Source of the DNA: Leifsonia sp. AK011
GTDB taxonomy: Bacteria > Actinomycetota > Actinomycetes > Actinomycetales > Microbacteriaceae
DNA: 64,000 nt
Assembly: GCF_013410945.1 (NCBI RefSeq)
Contig: NZ_JACCCH010000001.1
Span: forward strand, 1,488,001-1,552,000
Reading direction: 5' to 3'
The first letter of the stretch is position 1. Every line of letters starts with the position of its first letter. This document shows positions 56,102-64,000 of this stretch, one piece after another. The notes beneath the pieces are model-generated. The model saw nothing but the letters and a program-made list of their open reading frames with translations, was not told the origin of the DNA and did not search any database. Position numbers and translations under genes: made by a program.

Positions 56102-56121
56102 CTGAGTGAGTGCTCACTCAG
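56102..56121 (+). promoter_or_regulatory. TetR operator in the tetR promoter
   Basis: Two 9-base arms, CTGAGTGAG and CTCACTCAG, flank TG. The site sits between TTGCTG (56099-56104) and TAGCAT (56123-56128), and the tetR ATG is 6 bases beyond the -10, giving a self-repressed leaderless promoter. Confidence 0.78.
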
Positions 56122-56134
56122 GTAGCATCCTCCC

Positions 56135-56707
56135 ATGCCCAGCGCAGGACGAGCGCCAGCGTTGTCGGTGGAGGACCGACAGGCGATGATCATCGAGCGA
56201 GTCATCCCACTGCTCCTCGAGCACGGTCGAGAGGTGACCTCGAGGCAGATCGCCGAGGCCGCGGGTGTCGCTGAGGGCACCGTCTTCCGTGCATTCGGCG
56301 ACAAGGAGACGCTCATCGAGGCTGCCGCCACCGCATTCCTGGAGGGTCGGCACCGCGTCGACCTGGAACCGGACATCGACCCGCAGCTCCCCCTCGAGAA
56401 GAAGCTGCGTCTCCTGGTCGAGGGCATGCGACACCGCGTTCGGGACGTGATGCGGATGGCTGCGGTCGCAGGGCACCGCGGACCGGGCGCGGGCGAGGCG
56501 CAACGCCTCAGGTTCAATGCGATGATCTCGGCGGTCTTCGACGGCGATCGAGCTCAGCTCCGGATCGATCCGGACGAGCTGGGTGACTACCTCCGCATGA
56601 TCGCCATCGCGTCGACCATACCGATCGGCTCCCGACAGTTCTCCACCGACGAGATCGTGGGATTCCTCCTCCACGGGCTAACCCTTCCCCCAACGAGCGG
56701 AGTCTGA
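56135..56707 (+). CDS. TetR/AcrR-family repressor
   Basis: A 190-residue regulator. The N-terminal HTH is IIERVIPLLLEHGREVTSRQ followed by IAEAAGVAEGTVFRAFGDKE. The C-terminal ligand domain is typical in size. It precedes the ABC exporter pair by 2 bases and is the probable repressor of both genes through the palindrome at 56102-56121. Inducer unknown. Confidence 0.92.
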   Translation: MPSAGRAPALSVEDRQAMIIERVIPLLLEHGREVTSRQIAEAAGVAEGTVFRAFGDKETLIEAAATAFLEGRHRVDLEPDIDPQLPLEKKLRLLVEGMRHRVRDVMRMAAVAGHRGPGAGEAQRLRFNAMISAVFDGDRAQLRIDPDELGDYLRMIAIASTIPIGSRQFSTDEIVGFLLHGLTLPPTSGV

Positions 56708-56709
56708 CC

Positions 56710-58443
56710 ATGCTTCTGTCTCTCGTGCTGCGATTCCTCCGGCCGCACTGGCCCGTTGTTGCCGCCGTGGTCGTGTTCCAACTCGTCCAATCGATCGCCT
56801 CGCTCTATCTGCCGAGCCTCAACGCGGACATCATCGACAACGGAATTGCGACGGGGGATACGGCCCACATCCTCTGGATCGGCCTGATCATGCTGGGCAT
56901 CACACTCGTGCAGGTTGCCGCCGCGATCATCGCGGTGTACTTCGGTGCACGGGCGGCGATGGCAGTCGGGCGCGACCTGCGCACGGCGATCTTCCAGCGG
57001 GTCGGTGAGTTCTCGGAGCGGGAGGTCTCCCGTTTCGGCGCTCCGTCACTCATCACGAGGACCACCAACGACGTTCAGCAGGTCCAGGTGCTTGTCCTCA
57101 CGACCTTCACACTCCTCGTGTCCGCCCCGATCCTCGCGATCGGAGGCATCGTGATGGCACTCCAACAGGACGTGGAGCTCTCCTGGATCATGGTCGTGGC
57201 GATCCCCGTTCTCCTGGTGTCCATCGGCCTCATCATCAGCAGGATGGTGCCGATGTTCCGGCTCATGCAGTCGCGCATCGACACGGTCAACAGGGTGTTG
57301 CGCGAGCAGCTGTCCGGCATCCGTGTCGTCCGCGCCTTCGTGCGTGAGGGGCTCGAGAGCCGGCGCTTCGAGCAGGCCAACGAGGATGTCACGCAGACCG
57401 CGATCAGCGCAGGCAGGCTCTTCGCCCTCGTGTTTCCCGTCGTCATGCTCATCATGAACGTCTCGAGCGTTGCCGTTCTCTGGTTCGGTGCGTTCCGCGT
57501 CGACGATGGCTCGATGCAGATCGGGGCCTTGACGGCCTTCCTGCAGTACCTCATGCAGATCCTCATGGCCGTGATGATGGCGACCTTCATGGCGATCCTC
57601 ATCCCGCGCGCATCGGTGTCGGCCGACCGGATCGGTGAGGTGCTGGCCACGAGCACGTCGGTCGTTCTGCCCACGCACGGGGTGTCCGAGCTCCCGAGGA
57701 GCGGCTCCCTCGAGCTCCGCGGCGTCGAGTTCAGCTACCCCGGAGCCGAGCAGCCAGTGCTCCGCGACATCAGCTTCGTGGCGCAGCCCGGACAGACCAC
57801 GGCGATCATCGGCAGCACGGGCGCGGGCAAGACCACCCTCGTCAATCTCCTGCCGAGACTCTTCGACGCGACGGCCGGTGCCGTGGTCCTGGACGGCGTG
57901 GACGTCAGGGACCTCGACCCGGACGTCCTGTGGGGCCGAATCGGCCTCGTGCCGCAGAAGGCCTACCTCTTCTCGGGGACGGTGGCGAGCAACCTGCGAT
58001 ACGGCAAGCCGGATGCCACGGACGATGAACTGTGGCGTGCGCTCGAGATCGCACAGGCCGAGGACTTCGTGCGGGCGATGCCGGAGGGGCTGGACTCACC
58101 CATCTCGCAGGGCGGCACCAACGTCTCGGGTGGTCAGCGCCAACGGCTCGCGATCGCGCGGGCCCTCGTCAAACGCAGCGAGATCCTGGTCTTCGATGAC
58201 TCGTTCTCCGCGCTCGACACGGCAACGGATGCCCGGCTCCGTCGAGCACTCACCCGGGCAGAGCGCGCGACCACGAAGATCATCGTCGCGCAACGGGTGT
58301 CGACCATCGTCGACGCCGACCAGATCCTCGTGATCGACGACGGGGAGATCGTCGGCCGCGGTACTCACGATGAGTTGCTCGCCACCAATGAGACCTACGC
58401 AGAGATCGTGGCCAGCCAGCTGAAGGCGGAGGACGCAGCGTGA
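56710..58443 (+). CDS. ABC exporter subunit with degenerate catalytic site
   Basis: A 577-residue half-transporter: six transmembrane helices, then a nucleotide-binding domain. Walker A is [11 protein letters not shown] and the signature [13 protein letters not shown] is canonical, but Walker B ends [10 protein letters not shown], with Asp in place of the catalytic Glu, and the H-loop reads VAQRVSTI, with Gln in place of His. This marks the degenerate-site partner of a heterodimeric exporter (TM287/BmrC-like). The partner gene overlaps by 4 bases. Confidence 0.93.
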   Translation: MLLSLVLRFLRPHWPVVAAVVVFQLVQSIASLYLPSLNADIIDNGIATGDTAHILWIGLIMLGITLVQVAAAIIAVYFGARAAMAVGRDLRTAIFQRVGEFSEREVSRFGAPSLITRTTNDVQQVQVLVLTTFTLLVSAPILAIGGIVMALQQDVELSWIMVVAIPVLLVSIGLIISRMVPMFRLMQSRIDTVNRVLREQLSGIRVVRAFVREGLESRRFEQANEDVTQTAISAGRLFALVFPVVMLIMNVSSVAVLWFGAFRVDDGSMQIGALTAFLQYLMQILMAVMMATFMAILIPRASVSADRIGEVLATSTSVVLPTHGVSELPRSGSLELRGVEFSYPGAEQPVLRDISFVAQPGQTTAIIGSTGAGKTTLVNLLPRLFDATAGAVVLDGVDVRDLDPDVLWGRIGLVPQKAYLFSGTVASNLRYGKPDATDDELWRALEIAQAEDFVRAMPEGLDSPISQGGTNVSGGQRQRLAIARALVKRSEILVFDDSFSALDTATDARLRRALTRAERATTKIIVAQRVSTIVDADQILVIDDGEIVGRGTHDELLATNETYAEIVASQLKAEDAA

Positions 58444-60395
58444 CATCCGCACAGCAACGACCAGCCGTCCGTATGCCAGGGCGCGGCGGCGGACCATTCG
58501 GCCAGGCGGGGATGCCCGTCGAGAAATCGATGGCGTTCCTGCCGTCGGCGAAGCGGCTCCTGGGTCGCCTCCGACCGCACCGCATGGCTGTGGCGTGGGT
58601 TGTGATCCTCTCGGTCATCAGCGTGACCCTGAGCGTGATCGGACCGCGTCTGCTGGGTGCAGCGACCAACCTCATCTTCGAGGGCGTGATCTCCGCGCAG
58701 CTACCCGCGGGCGTGACACAGGAGCAGTTCATCGAGCAGCTTCGCGCGTCGGGGGATACCCAGCGCGCCGACTTCTTGAGCGGGATGACGCTCGTGCCCG
58801 GGCAGGGCATCGACGTGAGCGCCCTGCAGCTCGTTCTCGGAATCGCCCTCCTGCTCTACGTGCTCTCGTCGGTCTTCTCGTGGTTGCAGGGGTACGTGCT
58901 CAACGGCGTCGTCCAGAGAACGGTCTTCCAACTCCGGGCCGACGTCGAAGCGAAGATCAACCGCCTGCCGCTGAGCTACGTTGACAAGACGCAGCGCGGC
59001 GAACTCCTCAGTCGCGTGACGAACGACGTCGACAACATCGGTCAGTCGATGCAGCAGACGCTCAGCCAGCTCGTGACCTCGTTGCTGACGGTTATCGGCG
59101 TTCTCGCCATGATGGTGCTGATCTCGCCCGTCCTTGCGCTCATCGCGTTCGTGACCATTCCCCTCACCTTCTTCATCACCGCCCAGATCGCCAAGCGGTC
59201 GCAGAAGCTCTTCGTCGCCCAGTGGACCCACACGGGCGCGCTCAACGCGCAGATCGAGGAGGCGTACTCGGGCCACGCGCTCGTGAAGGTGTTCGGCAGG
59301 CACCGGGAGGTGGAGCAGCGGTTCGCGGAGAAGAACGACGAGCTGTACACCGCGAGCTTCGGTGCCCAGTTCGTCAGTGGCATCATCATGCCGGCGATGA
59401 TGTTCGTCGGGAACCTCGTCTACGTCGCCATCGCCGTCGTCGGGGGTCTCTTCGTCTCGAACGGGTCACTCAGCCTCGGTGACGTTCAGGCGTTCATCCA
59501 GTACTCCCGGCAGTTCACCCAGCCGCTCAGCCAGTTGGGCTCGATGGCCAACCTGCTGCAGTCCGGCGTGGCATCCGCCGAGCGTGTGTTCGAGCTCCTC
59601 GACGCCGAGGAGCAGTCGCCCGACCCATCGGAGCCGGAGAGCCCGCGGGAGCCGGAGGGCCGCCTCGCGTTCGAGAACGTCTCGTTCAGCTACGACGCCG
59701 AGAAGCCGCTCATCGAGGATCTCTCCCTGGTTGCCCGACCTGGGCACACGATCGCCATCGTCGGGCCGACGGGAGCAGGCAAGACCACCCTCGTCAACCT
59801 CATGATGCGGTTCTACGAGATTGACGGCGGGCGCATCACGCTAGACGGAGTCGACATCGCGACCATGACGAGGGACGACCTCCGCTCCCGCATGGGCATG
59901 GTGCTCCAGGACACCTGGCTCTTCGCGGGCACCATCCGGGACAACATCGCCTACGGGCGCCCGGATGCCACGGAGGAGGAGATCCTGGATGCGGCCCGCG
60001 CAACCTATGTGGACCGGTTCGTCCATTCGCTCCCCGATGGCTACGACACCGTTCTCGACGACGAGGGTTCGAACATCAGCGCAGGTGAGAAACAACTCGT
60101 GACGATCGCACGGGCCTTCCTCGCCCGACCGAGCGTGCTCATCCTCGACGAGGCGACGAGTTCCGTGGACACCCGCACGGAGGTGTTGGTGCAGGAGGCG
60201 ATGAAGGCCCTGCGGTCGGATCGCACGAGCTTCGTGATCGCCCACCGGCTCTCCACCATTCGCGATGCCGACGTGATCCTCGTGATGGAGGCTGGTGCGA
60301 TCGTGGAGCAGGGCAACCACGAGGAGCTGCTCGCGGCGCGCGGCGCCTACTTCGAGCTCTACACGTCGCAGTTCGCCGCCGCGATCACGGAGTGA
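58440..60395 (+). CDS. ABC exporter subunit with canonical Walker B
   Basis: A 651-residue half-transporter with a 35-residue Gly-rich N-terminus and an extended extracellular loop (about residues 85-130) between helices 1 and 2. Walker [12 protein letters not shown] and H-loop IAHRLSTI are canonical, but the signature reads [13 protein letters not shown], a degenerate LSGGQ. Its signature and the partner's Walker B would meet in the same ATP site, so one site is degenerate and one active. Substrates of such pairs include drugs and lipids. Confidence 0.93.
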   Translation: MTSAQQRPAVRMPGRGGGPFGQAGMPVEKSMAFLPSAKRLLGRLRPHRMAVAWVVILSVISVTLSVIGPRLLGAATNLIFEGVISAQLPAGVTQEQFIEQLRASGDTQRADFLSGMTLVPGQGIDVSALQLVLGIALLLYVLSSVFSWLQGYVLNGVVQRTVFQLRADVEAKINRLPLSYVDKTQRGELLSRVTNDVDNIGQSMQQTLSQLVTSLLTVIGVLAMMVLISPVLALIAFVTIPLTFFITAQIAKRSQKLFVAQWTHTGALNAQIEEAYSGHALVKVFGRHREVEQRFAEKNDELYTASFGAQFVSGIIMPAMMFVGNLVYVAIAVVGGLFVSNGSLSLGDVQAFIQYSRQFTQPLSQLGSMANLLQSGVASAERVFELLDAEEQSPDPSEPESPREPEGRLAFENVSFSYDAEKPLIEDLSLVARPGHTIAIVGPTGAGKTTLVNLMMRFYEIDGGRITLDGVDIATMTRDDLRSRMGMVLQDTWLFAGTIRDNIAYGRPDATEEEILDAARATYVDRFVHSLPDGYDTVLDDEGSNISAGEKQLVTIARAFLARPSVLILDEATSSVDTRTEVLVQEAMKALRSDRTSFVIAHRLSTIRDADVILVMEAGAIVEQGNHEELLAARGAYFELYTSQFAAAITE

Positions 60396-60409
60396 GTCGG
60401 GTGGAACCC

Positions 60410-61768
60410 TCAGTGGCCGACGAGGGGCGCCATGAGCTTGGCAGCGACCGAGGGTCTGCCGAACATCCGCTCCTCGGTGTCGGCAACGGTCATGGCGACC
60501 AGGCCGGCGTTGGCGCCGACGAATCGCAGCGGTTCGGGTTCCCACCGCGGTGACCGATGGCCGACCCAGGGTAGGCCCGTGACCTCGGATTCCGTGTCCG
60601 TGATCAGATCCGCGAGCGTGCGCCCCGCGAGGTTCGTGGTGCTGAGGCCGTCACCGACGTAGCCGCCTGCCGTTCCCATGCCCGTTGCGCGATCCCATCG
60701 GACGGAGGCGTGCCAGTCCCGGGGCACCCCTAGCGGTCCGCCCCAGCCATGGGTGACCTTCGCGTCCCCGATGACCGGGAAGAGCTCGCCGAGCGACCGC
60801 CGCAAGTGGTCGAACACGGGCTGGACCCTGTCGAAGCGATCACGCACTGTGCTTCCCCAGTGGTAGCGGGCGCCGCGACCGCCGAACGCGAATCGGTTGT
60901 CGGCGGTTCGCTGGCCGTAGATCAGGAGGTGGCGGAAGTCGGTGAACGTCTGCCCGTGTTCGATCCCGATCTCCTCCCAGGTCGACTCGGGGAGTGGCTC
61001 GGTCGCGATCATGAGCGAGTAGAGGGGGAGCAGATCGCGTCGATGGCCGTTGAGCGTCGGCGTGTAGCCCTCGAGCGCCACGATGATGGCGTCGGCTCGA
61101 ACAGTGCCCCGATTCGTTCTGACCACGCCAGGCTCGACGTCCACCACCTCAGTGAGCTCGTGGATCACAACGCCACGGTCCTCGACCGCGTGGGCGAGGC
61201 CGCGCACCAGTTTCGCGGGGTGCAGCCGGGCGCAGGCGGGATCGAAGGTGGCGCCGAGGGAACCAGCGGCCCTGACGCGGTCGGCACCCCAGAGCTCGAC
61301 GGTGTCGACGCCGTAGCGCGCGGCATCCGCGGCTTCCTCCTGCGCTGCCGTCCACTGCACCGGTGACCGCGCGAAGCTGACCGTGCCGCCTTTCACGTAG
61401 TCGATGTCGAGGCCGAGGGATGCCGCGACGGAACCTACCTCGTCGACGGTCGCGATCATCGCCCGGCGCATCGCCACGGCGGCCTCCCGCCCGTAGGCTG
61501 CGGCAAGCGACGCCGTGGAGCGCGGGAACAGGGCGCTGCACCAGCCGCCATTCCGGCCGGAGGCCCCGAATCCGGCGATCTCCTTCTCGAGCACGACAAT
61601 ACGAAGCGTCGGATCCCGCTGAAGCAGGTACCACGCGGTCCACAGCCCCGTAAGCCCGCCCCCGACGATCGCAACATCCGCGTCCCTGTCGCCGGGAAGC
61701 GGCGCGCGCGGTGTCAGGTCGTCCTGAACAGAGTCATGCCAGTACGACAACCCGCGATAGCCGGTCAT
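60410..61768 (-). CDS. FAD-dependent amine/amino-acid oxidase (DAO family)
   Basis: A 452-residue flavoprotein. The FAD loop VAIVGGGLTGLWTAWYLLQ is at about residue 30 and GASGRNGGWC follows, the DAO pattern of gamma-glutamylputrescine oxidase-like enzymes. The C-terminal GYVGDGLSTTNLAGRTLADL closes the FAD site. Adjacent to an aminotransferase, an Lrp/AsnC regulator and an aldehyde dehydrogenase, it may oxidise an amine in polyamine degradation. Confidence 0.85.
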   Translation of the reverse strand: MTGYRGLSYWHDSVQDDLTPRAPLPGDRDADVAIVGGGLTGLWTAWYLLQRDPTLRIVVLEKEIAGFGASGRNGGWCSALFPRSTASLAAAYGREAAVAMRRAMIATVDEVGSVAASLGLDIDYVKGGTVSFARSPVQWTAAQEEAADAARYGVDTVELWGADRVRAAGSLGATFDPACARLHPAKLVRGLAHAVEDRGVVIHELTEVVDVEPGVVRTNRGTVRADAIIVALEGYTPTLNGHRRDLLPLYSLMIATEPLPESTWEEIGIEHGQTFTDFRHLLIYGQRTADNRFAFGGRGARYHWGSTVRDRFDRVQPVFDHLRRSLGELFPVIGDAKVTHGWGGPLGVPRDWHASVRWDRATGMGTAGGYVGDGLSTTNLAGRTLADLITDTESEVTGLPWVGHRSPRWEPEPLRFVGANAGLVAMTVADTEERMFGRPSVAAKLMAPLVGH

Positions 61769-61870
61769 CGTCCCTCGCTACCCGCTCCACAAGGCGGCGA
61801 CTTGCTCGCCGCCGAACGATCCATCCTCATAGCCAACTGCGGCGCGCCGCAGGGGCGGCGGCGCGCAAAG

Positions 61871-63268
61871 CTACAGCCTCGTCCATGCCTCAGTCAGGAC
61901 GCCTCGCAGGATGCCCTCGATCTCGTCGAACTCGGGCTGTCCGATCGTCAGCGGCGGCGCGAGCTGGATGACGGGGTCGCCCCGGTCGTCCGCGCGGCAG
62001 TAGAGGCCAGCCTCGTAGAGCGCCTTGGAGAGGAAGCCGCGAAGCAGACGCTCCGATTCATCCTCGTTGAAGGTCTCCTTCGTCTCCTTGTCCTTCACGA
62101 GCTCGATGCCGAAGAAGTAGCCGTCGCCGCGCACATTGCCGACGATGGGCAGGTCATTCAGCTTCTCGAGCGTCGCCCGGAAGGCTGGCGAGTTCTCGCG
62201 CACGTTGTCGTTGAGCTTCTCCTCCTCGAAGATGTCGAGGTTTGCGAGCGCCACGGCGGATGACACGGGGTGACCGCCGAACGTGTAGCCGTGGTAGAAC
62301 GACGTGTTGCCGTGCTTGAAGGGCTCGTACACCTTGTCGGACACGATCGTCGCGCCGATGGGGGAGTAGCCGCTCGTCATGCCCTTGGCGCACGTGATCA
62401 TGTCCGGCACGTAGCCGTACGCGTCGCAGGCGAACATGTGCCCGATCCGACCGAAGGCGCAGATGACCTCGTCGCTCACGAGGAGAACGTCGTACTTGTC
62501 GCAGATCTCCCGGACGCGCTCGAAGTAGCCGCGCGGGGGTGGGAAGCAGCCGCCCGAGTTCTGGACCGGCTCGAGGAAGACCGCAGCAACTGTCTCCGGG
62601 CCCTCGAAGTGGATCATCTCCTCGATCCGGTTCGCAGCCCACTGGCCGAACTCGTACTCGTCGTCACCCGTTCCTGAGGGCACGAAGCCCATCTCGTCGG
62701 CGCGGTAGTAGTTGGTGTTAGGGACGCGGAAGCCGCCGGGCGTCACCGGTTCGAACATCTCCTTCATCGCGGGGATGCCCGTGATCGCGAGGGCGCCCTG
62801 GGGTGTGCCGTGGTACGCGATCGACCGCGAGATGACCTTGTGCTTGGTGGGGCGACCCTGCAGCTTCCAGTAGTACTTGGCGAGTTTGAAGGCGGTCTCG
62901 ACTGCCTCGCCACCACCGGTGGAGAAGAACACCCGGTTCAGGTCGCCGGGCGCGTACGAGGCGAGCCGGTCGGCGAGTTCGATGGCGTTCGGATGCGCGT
63001 ACGACCAGATCGGGAAGAACGCGAGCTCCTCGGCCTGCTTGGCGGCAACCTCTGCGAGGCGCTTGCGACCGTGCCCGGCATTAACGACGAACAGGCCACT
63101 CAGGCCGTCGATGTACTTCTTGCCCTTCGAGTCCCAGATGTGGTGACCCTCGCCCTTGACGATGATCGGCACGCCGTGGCCGTCCTCCATGACGGATTGA
63201 CGGGAGAAATGCATCCAGAGGTGGTCTTTGGCCTTCTGCTGCAGTGCGGCCTCGTTGAGTTCGGCCAT
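61871..63268 (-). CDS. Class III (omega-amino acid:pyruvate-type) aminotransferase
   Basis: A 465-residue PLP enzyme. The PLP Lys is in DMITCAKGMTSGYSPIGA, with STGGGEAVETAFKLAKYYW and LLVSDEVICAFGRIG as the class III motifs. Similar proteins act on putrescine, beta-alanine or other omega-amines. ATG 63268 follows AGAAGGAACGATAGCC. It probably supplies an aldehyde to the neighbouring aldehyde dehydrogenase. Confidence 0.92.
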   Translation of the reverse strand: MAELNEAALQQKAKDHLWMHFSRQSVMEDGHGVPIIVKGEGHHIWDSKGKKYIDGLSGLFVVNAGHGRKRLAEVAAKQAEELAFFPIWSYAHPNAIELADRLASYAPGDLNRVFFSTGGGEAVETAFKLAKYYWKLQGRPTKHKVISRSIAYHGTPQGALAITGIPAMKEMFEPVTPGGFRVPNTNYYRADEMGFVPSGTGDDEYEFGQWAANRIEEMIHFEGPETVAAVFLEPVQNSGGCFPPPRGYFERVREICDKYDVLLVSDEVICAFGRIGHMFACDAYGYVPDMITCAKGMTSGYSPIGATIVSDKVYEPFKHGNTSFYHGYTFGGHPVSSAVALANLDIFEEEKLNDNVRENSPAFRATLEKLNDLPIVGNVRGDGYFFGIELVKDKETKETFNEDESERLLRGFLSKALYEAGLYCRADDRGDPVIQLAPPLTIGQPEFDEIEGILRGVLTEAWTRL

Positions 63269-63305
63269 GGCTATCGTTCCTTCTGCTGTTGTAGGCGGGG
63301 CCCGT

Positions 63306-63788
63306 CTAGCGGGTGCCCCAGTTGTAGAACTGCTTGTGGAGGCGCAGGTAGACGAAGGTCTCCGTCGACTGCACCCCCTCGATCTGGCGGATCTGCTTGT
63401 TCAACAGGTCGATGAGGTCGTCGTCGTTCTCGCAGACGACCTCCGCGAGGATGTCGAAGCTGCCAGCCGTGAGTACCACGTAGTCGACCGCGGGAAGGCG
63501 ACCGAGCTCCTCGGCGACATGGGTCGTGTCTCCCGTGACGCAGATCCCGACCATGGCCTGGCGGTAGAAGCCGAGCTGCATCGGATCGGTCACGGCGACC
63601 ACCTGCATAACGCCGGCCTCGGTCAGTTTCTGCACCCGCTGGCGAACGGCCGCCTCGCTGAGCCCGACGGCTTTGCCGATCTCGGCGTAGGAGCGTCTAC
63701 CGTCGCTCTGGAGCTGCTCGATGATCGCCTTGGAGACGCCATCCAGCTGTACTGGCTTGGTCGGGGTCGGCCGCGACACGCTGCTCAT
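63306..63788 (-). CDS. Lrp/AsnC-family transcriptional regulator
   Basis: A 160-residue regulator. The HTH is LQSDGRRSYAEIGKAVGLSE followed by AAVRQRVQKLTEAGV, and the C-terminal RAM domain (MQVVAVTDPMQLGFYRQAMVG, VVCENDDDLIDLLNKQI) binds small effectors. It is divergent from the aldehyde dehydrogenase gene and upstream of the aminotransferase, and is likely to regulate both. The promoter at 63795-63823 is leaderless. Confidence 0.92.
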   Translation of the reverse strand: MSSVSRPTPTKPVQLDGVSKAIIEQLQSDGRRSYAEIGKAVGLSEAAVRQRVQKLTEAGVMQVVAVTDPMQLGFYRQAMVGICVTGDTTHVAEELGRLPAVDYVVLTAGSFDILAEVVCENDDDLIDLLNKQIRQIEGVQSTETFVYLRLHKQFYNWGTR

Positions 63789-63794
63789 GGCTTG

Positions 63795-63823
63795 ATTCTG
63801 TCAGTGGATTGGACTCCAGACAA
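63795..63823 (-). promoter_or_regulatory. Leaderless promoter of the Lrp/AsnC gene
   Basis: On the minus strand TTGTCT (63818-63823), 17 bases, CAGAAT (63795-63800), then 6 bases and ATG 63788. Confidence 0.65.
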
Positions 63824-63900
63824 GCGAATCCGCACAAGACGCGCTCGAATGCGGGGCAAATCCGTAGCTCGAGAGGTAGAGCGCCACGGCCTCGCCGACT

Positions 63901-63912
63901 AAGTTATTGACA
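63901..63912 (+). promoter_or_regulatory. Leaderless -10 element of the aldehyde dehydrogenase gene
   Basis: TAAGTT (63901-63906) followed by 6 bases and ATG 63913; no convincing -35. Confidence 0.5.
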
Positions 63913-64000
63913 TGAGCGCATCGGAGATCAAGAACTTCATCGGCGGCAGCTACGTGAGTGCGAAGGGCGACGACAGTTTCGCCGTCATCGATCCCGCGAC
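63913..64000 (+). CDS. Aldehyde dehydrogenase, N-terminal fragment (cut by window end)
   Basis: The first 29 codons are visible. The sequence FIGGSYVSAKGDDSFAVIDPA is the standard N-terminal start of NAD-dependent aldehyde dehydrogenases (gamma-aminobutyraldehyde, betaine aldehyde and similar). The catalytic Cys/Glu lie outside the window. Position divergent from the Lrp gene and beside an aminotransferase and an amine oxidase supports a role in amine or polyamine degradation. The gene starts with a leaderless promoter. Confidence 0.82.

Overview
The window is a 64 kb stretch of a high-GC actinobacterial chromosome. Gene content, frequent GTG starts, probable leaderless promoters and the gene order rho-prfA-prmC-sua5-wecA/tagO-atp suggest the family Microbacteriaceae. 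This is inferred from content and style, not from a database match. I see no prophage, insertion sequence, CRISPR array or rRNA. Most of the window is ordinary, densely packed chromosome, and many neighbours overlap by 4 bases (ATGA/GTGA).

Layout. 1-1850: a sensor histidine kinase and a membrane protein cut off by the left edge. 1925-4585: metX and metY (methionine synthesis from O-acetylhomoserine), separated by a strong hairpin. 4.7-10.1 kb: a PadR-MFS efflux pair, an acyltransferase, an SDR and a second MFS transporter. 10.2-16.2 kb: a phosphoribosyltransferase, ung, an ABC pair, a GNAT acetyltransferase, an SMR pump and a GntR-ABC-permease operon with its operator. 16.2-27.4 kb: an amidase, a lipoprotein, an iron-box-controlled SIP-domain protein, an oxidoreductase run, arginase-pspA-TPM, an ECF sigma factor with a membrane partner, and two membrane proteins. 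27.4-27.7 kb: a hairpin-rich non-coding patch and tRNA-Arg(CCG).

27.8-36.6 kb: a transglutaminase-like protein, a second lipoprotein, argS, a DUF2993 protein, then lysA-hom-thrC-thrB (aspartate-family amino acids; hom and metX share homoserine as a branch point). 36.7-44.4 kb: rho, prfA, prmC, two tandem HAD phosphatases on the other strand, a Sua5-type synthase, a WecA/TagO-type transferase and an atpI-like protein. 44.5-51.4 kb: the complete F1Fo ATP synthase operon atpBEFHAGDC. The atpB start looks like CTG at 44519, so an ATG/GTG/TTG-only gene call would lose 46 residues. 51.4-56 kb: a small kinase, yaaA, DNA-repair genes tag and ogt, a membrane-anchored HExxH protein and a YceI protein. 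56.1-60.4 kb: a TetR-controlled heterodimeric ABC exporter. 60.4-64 kb: a probable polyamine or amine catabolic cluster (FAD oxidase, class III aminotransferase, Lrp/AsnC regulator, and the first 29 codons of an aldehyde dehydrogenase).

The observations I find most worth checking are these. The heptamer GGATGCC/GGCATCC occurs about 75 times by eye on both strands and overrides normal codon choice. The atpB start codon appears to be CTG. A multi-hairpin patch lies beside tRNA-Arg. A perfect 10-base inverted repeat sits over the start of an ABC operon. A membrane-anchored HExxH coiled-coil protein has no family I recognise. I found no convincing new defence or secretion system.
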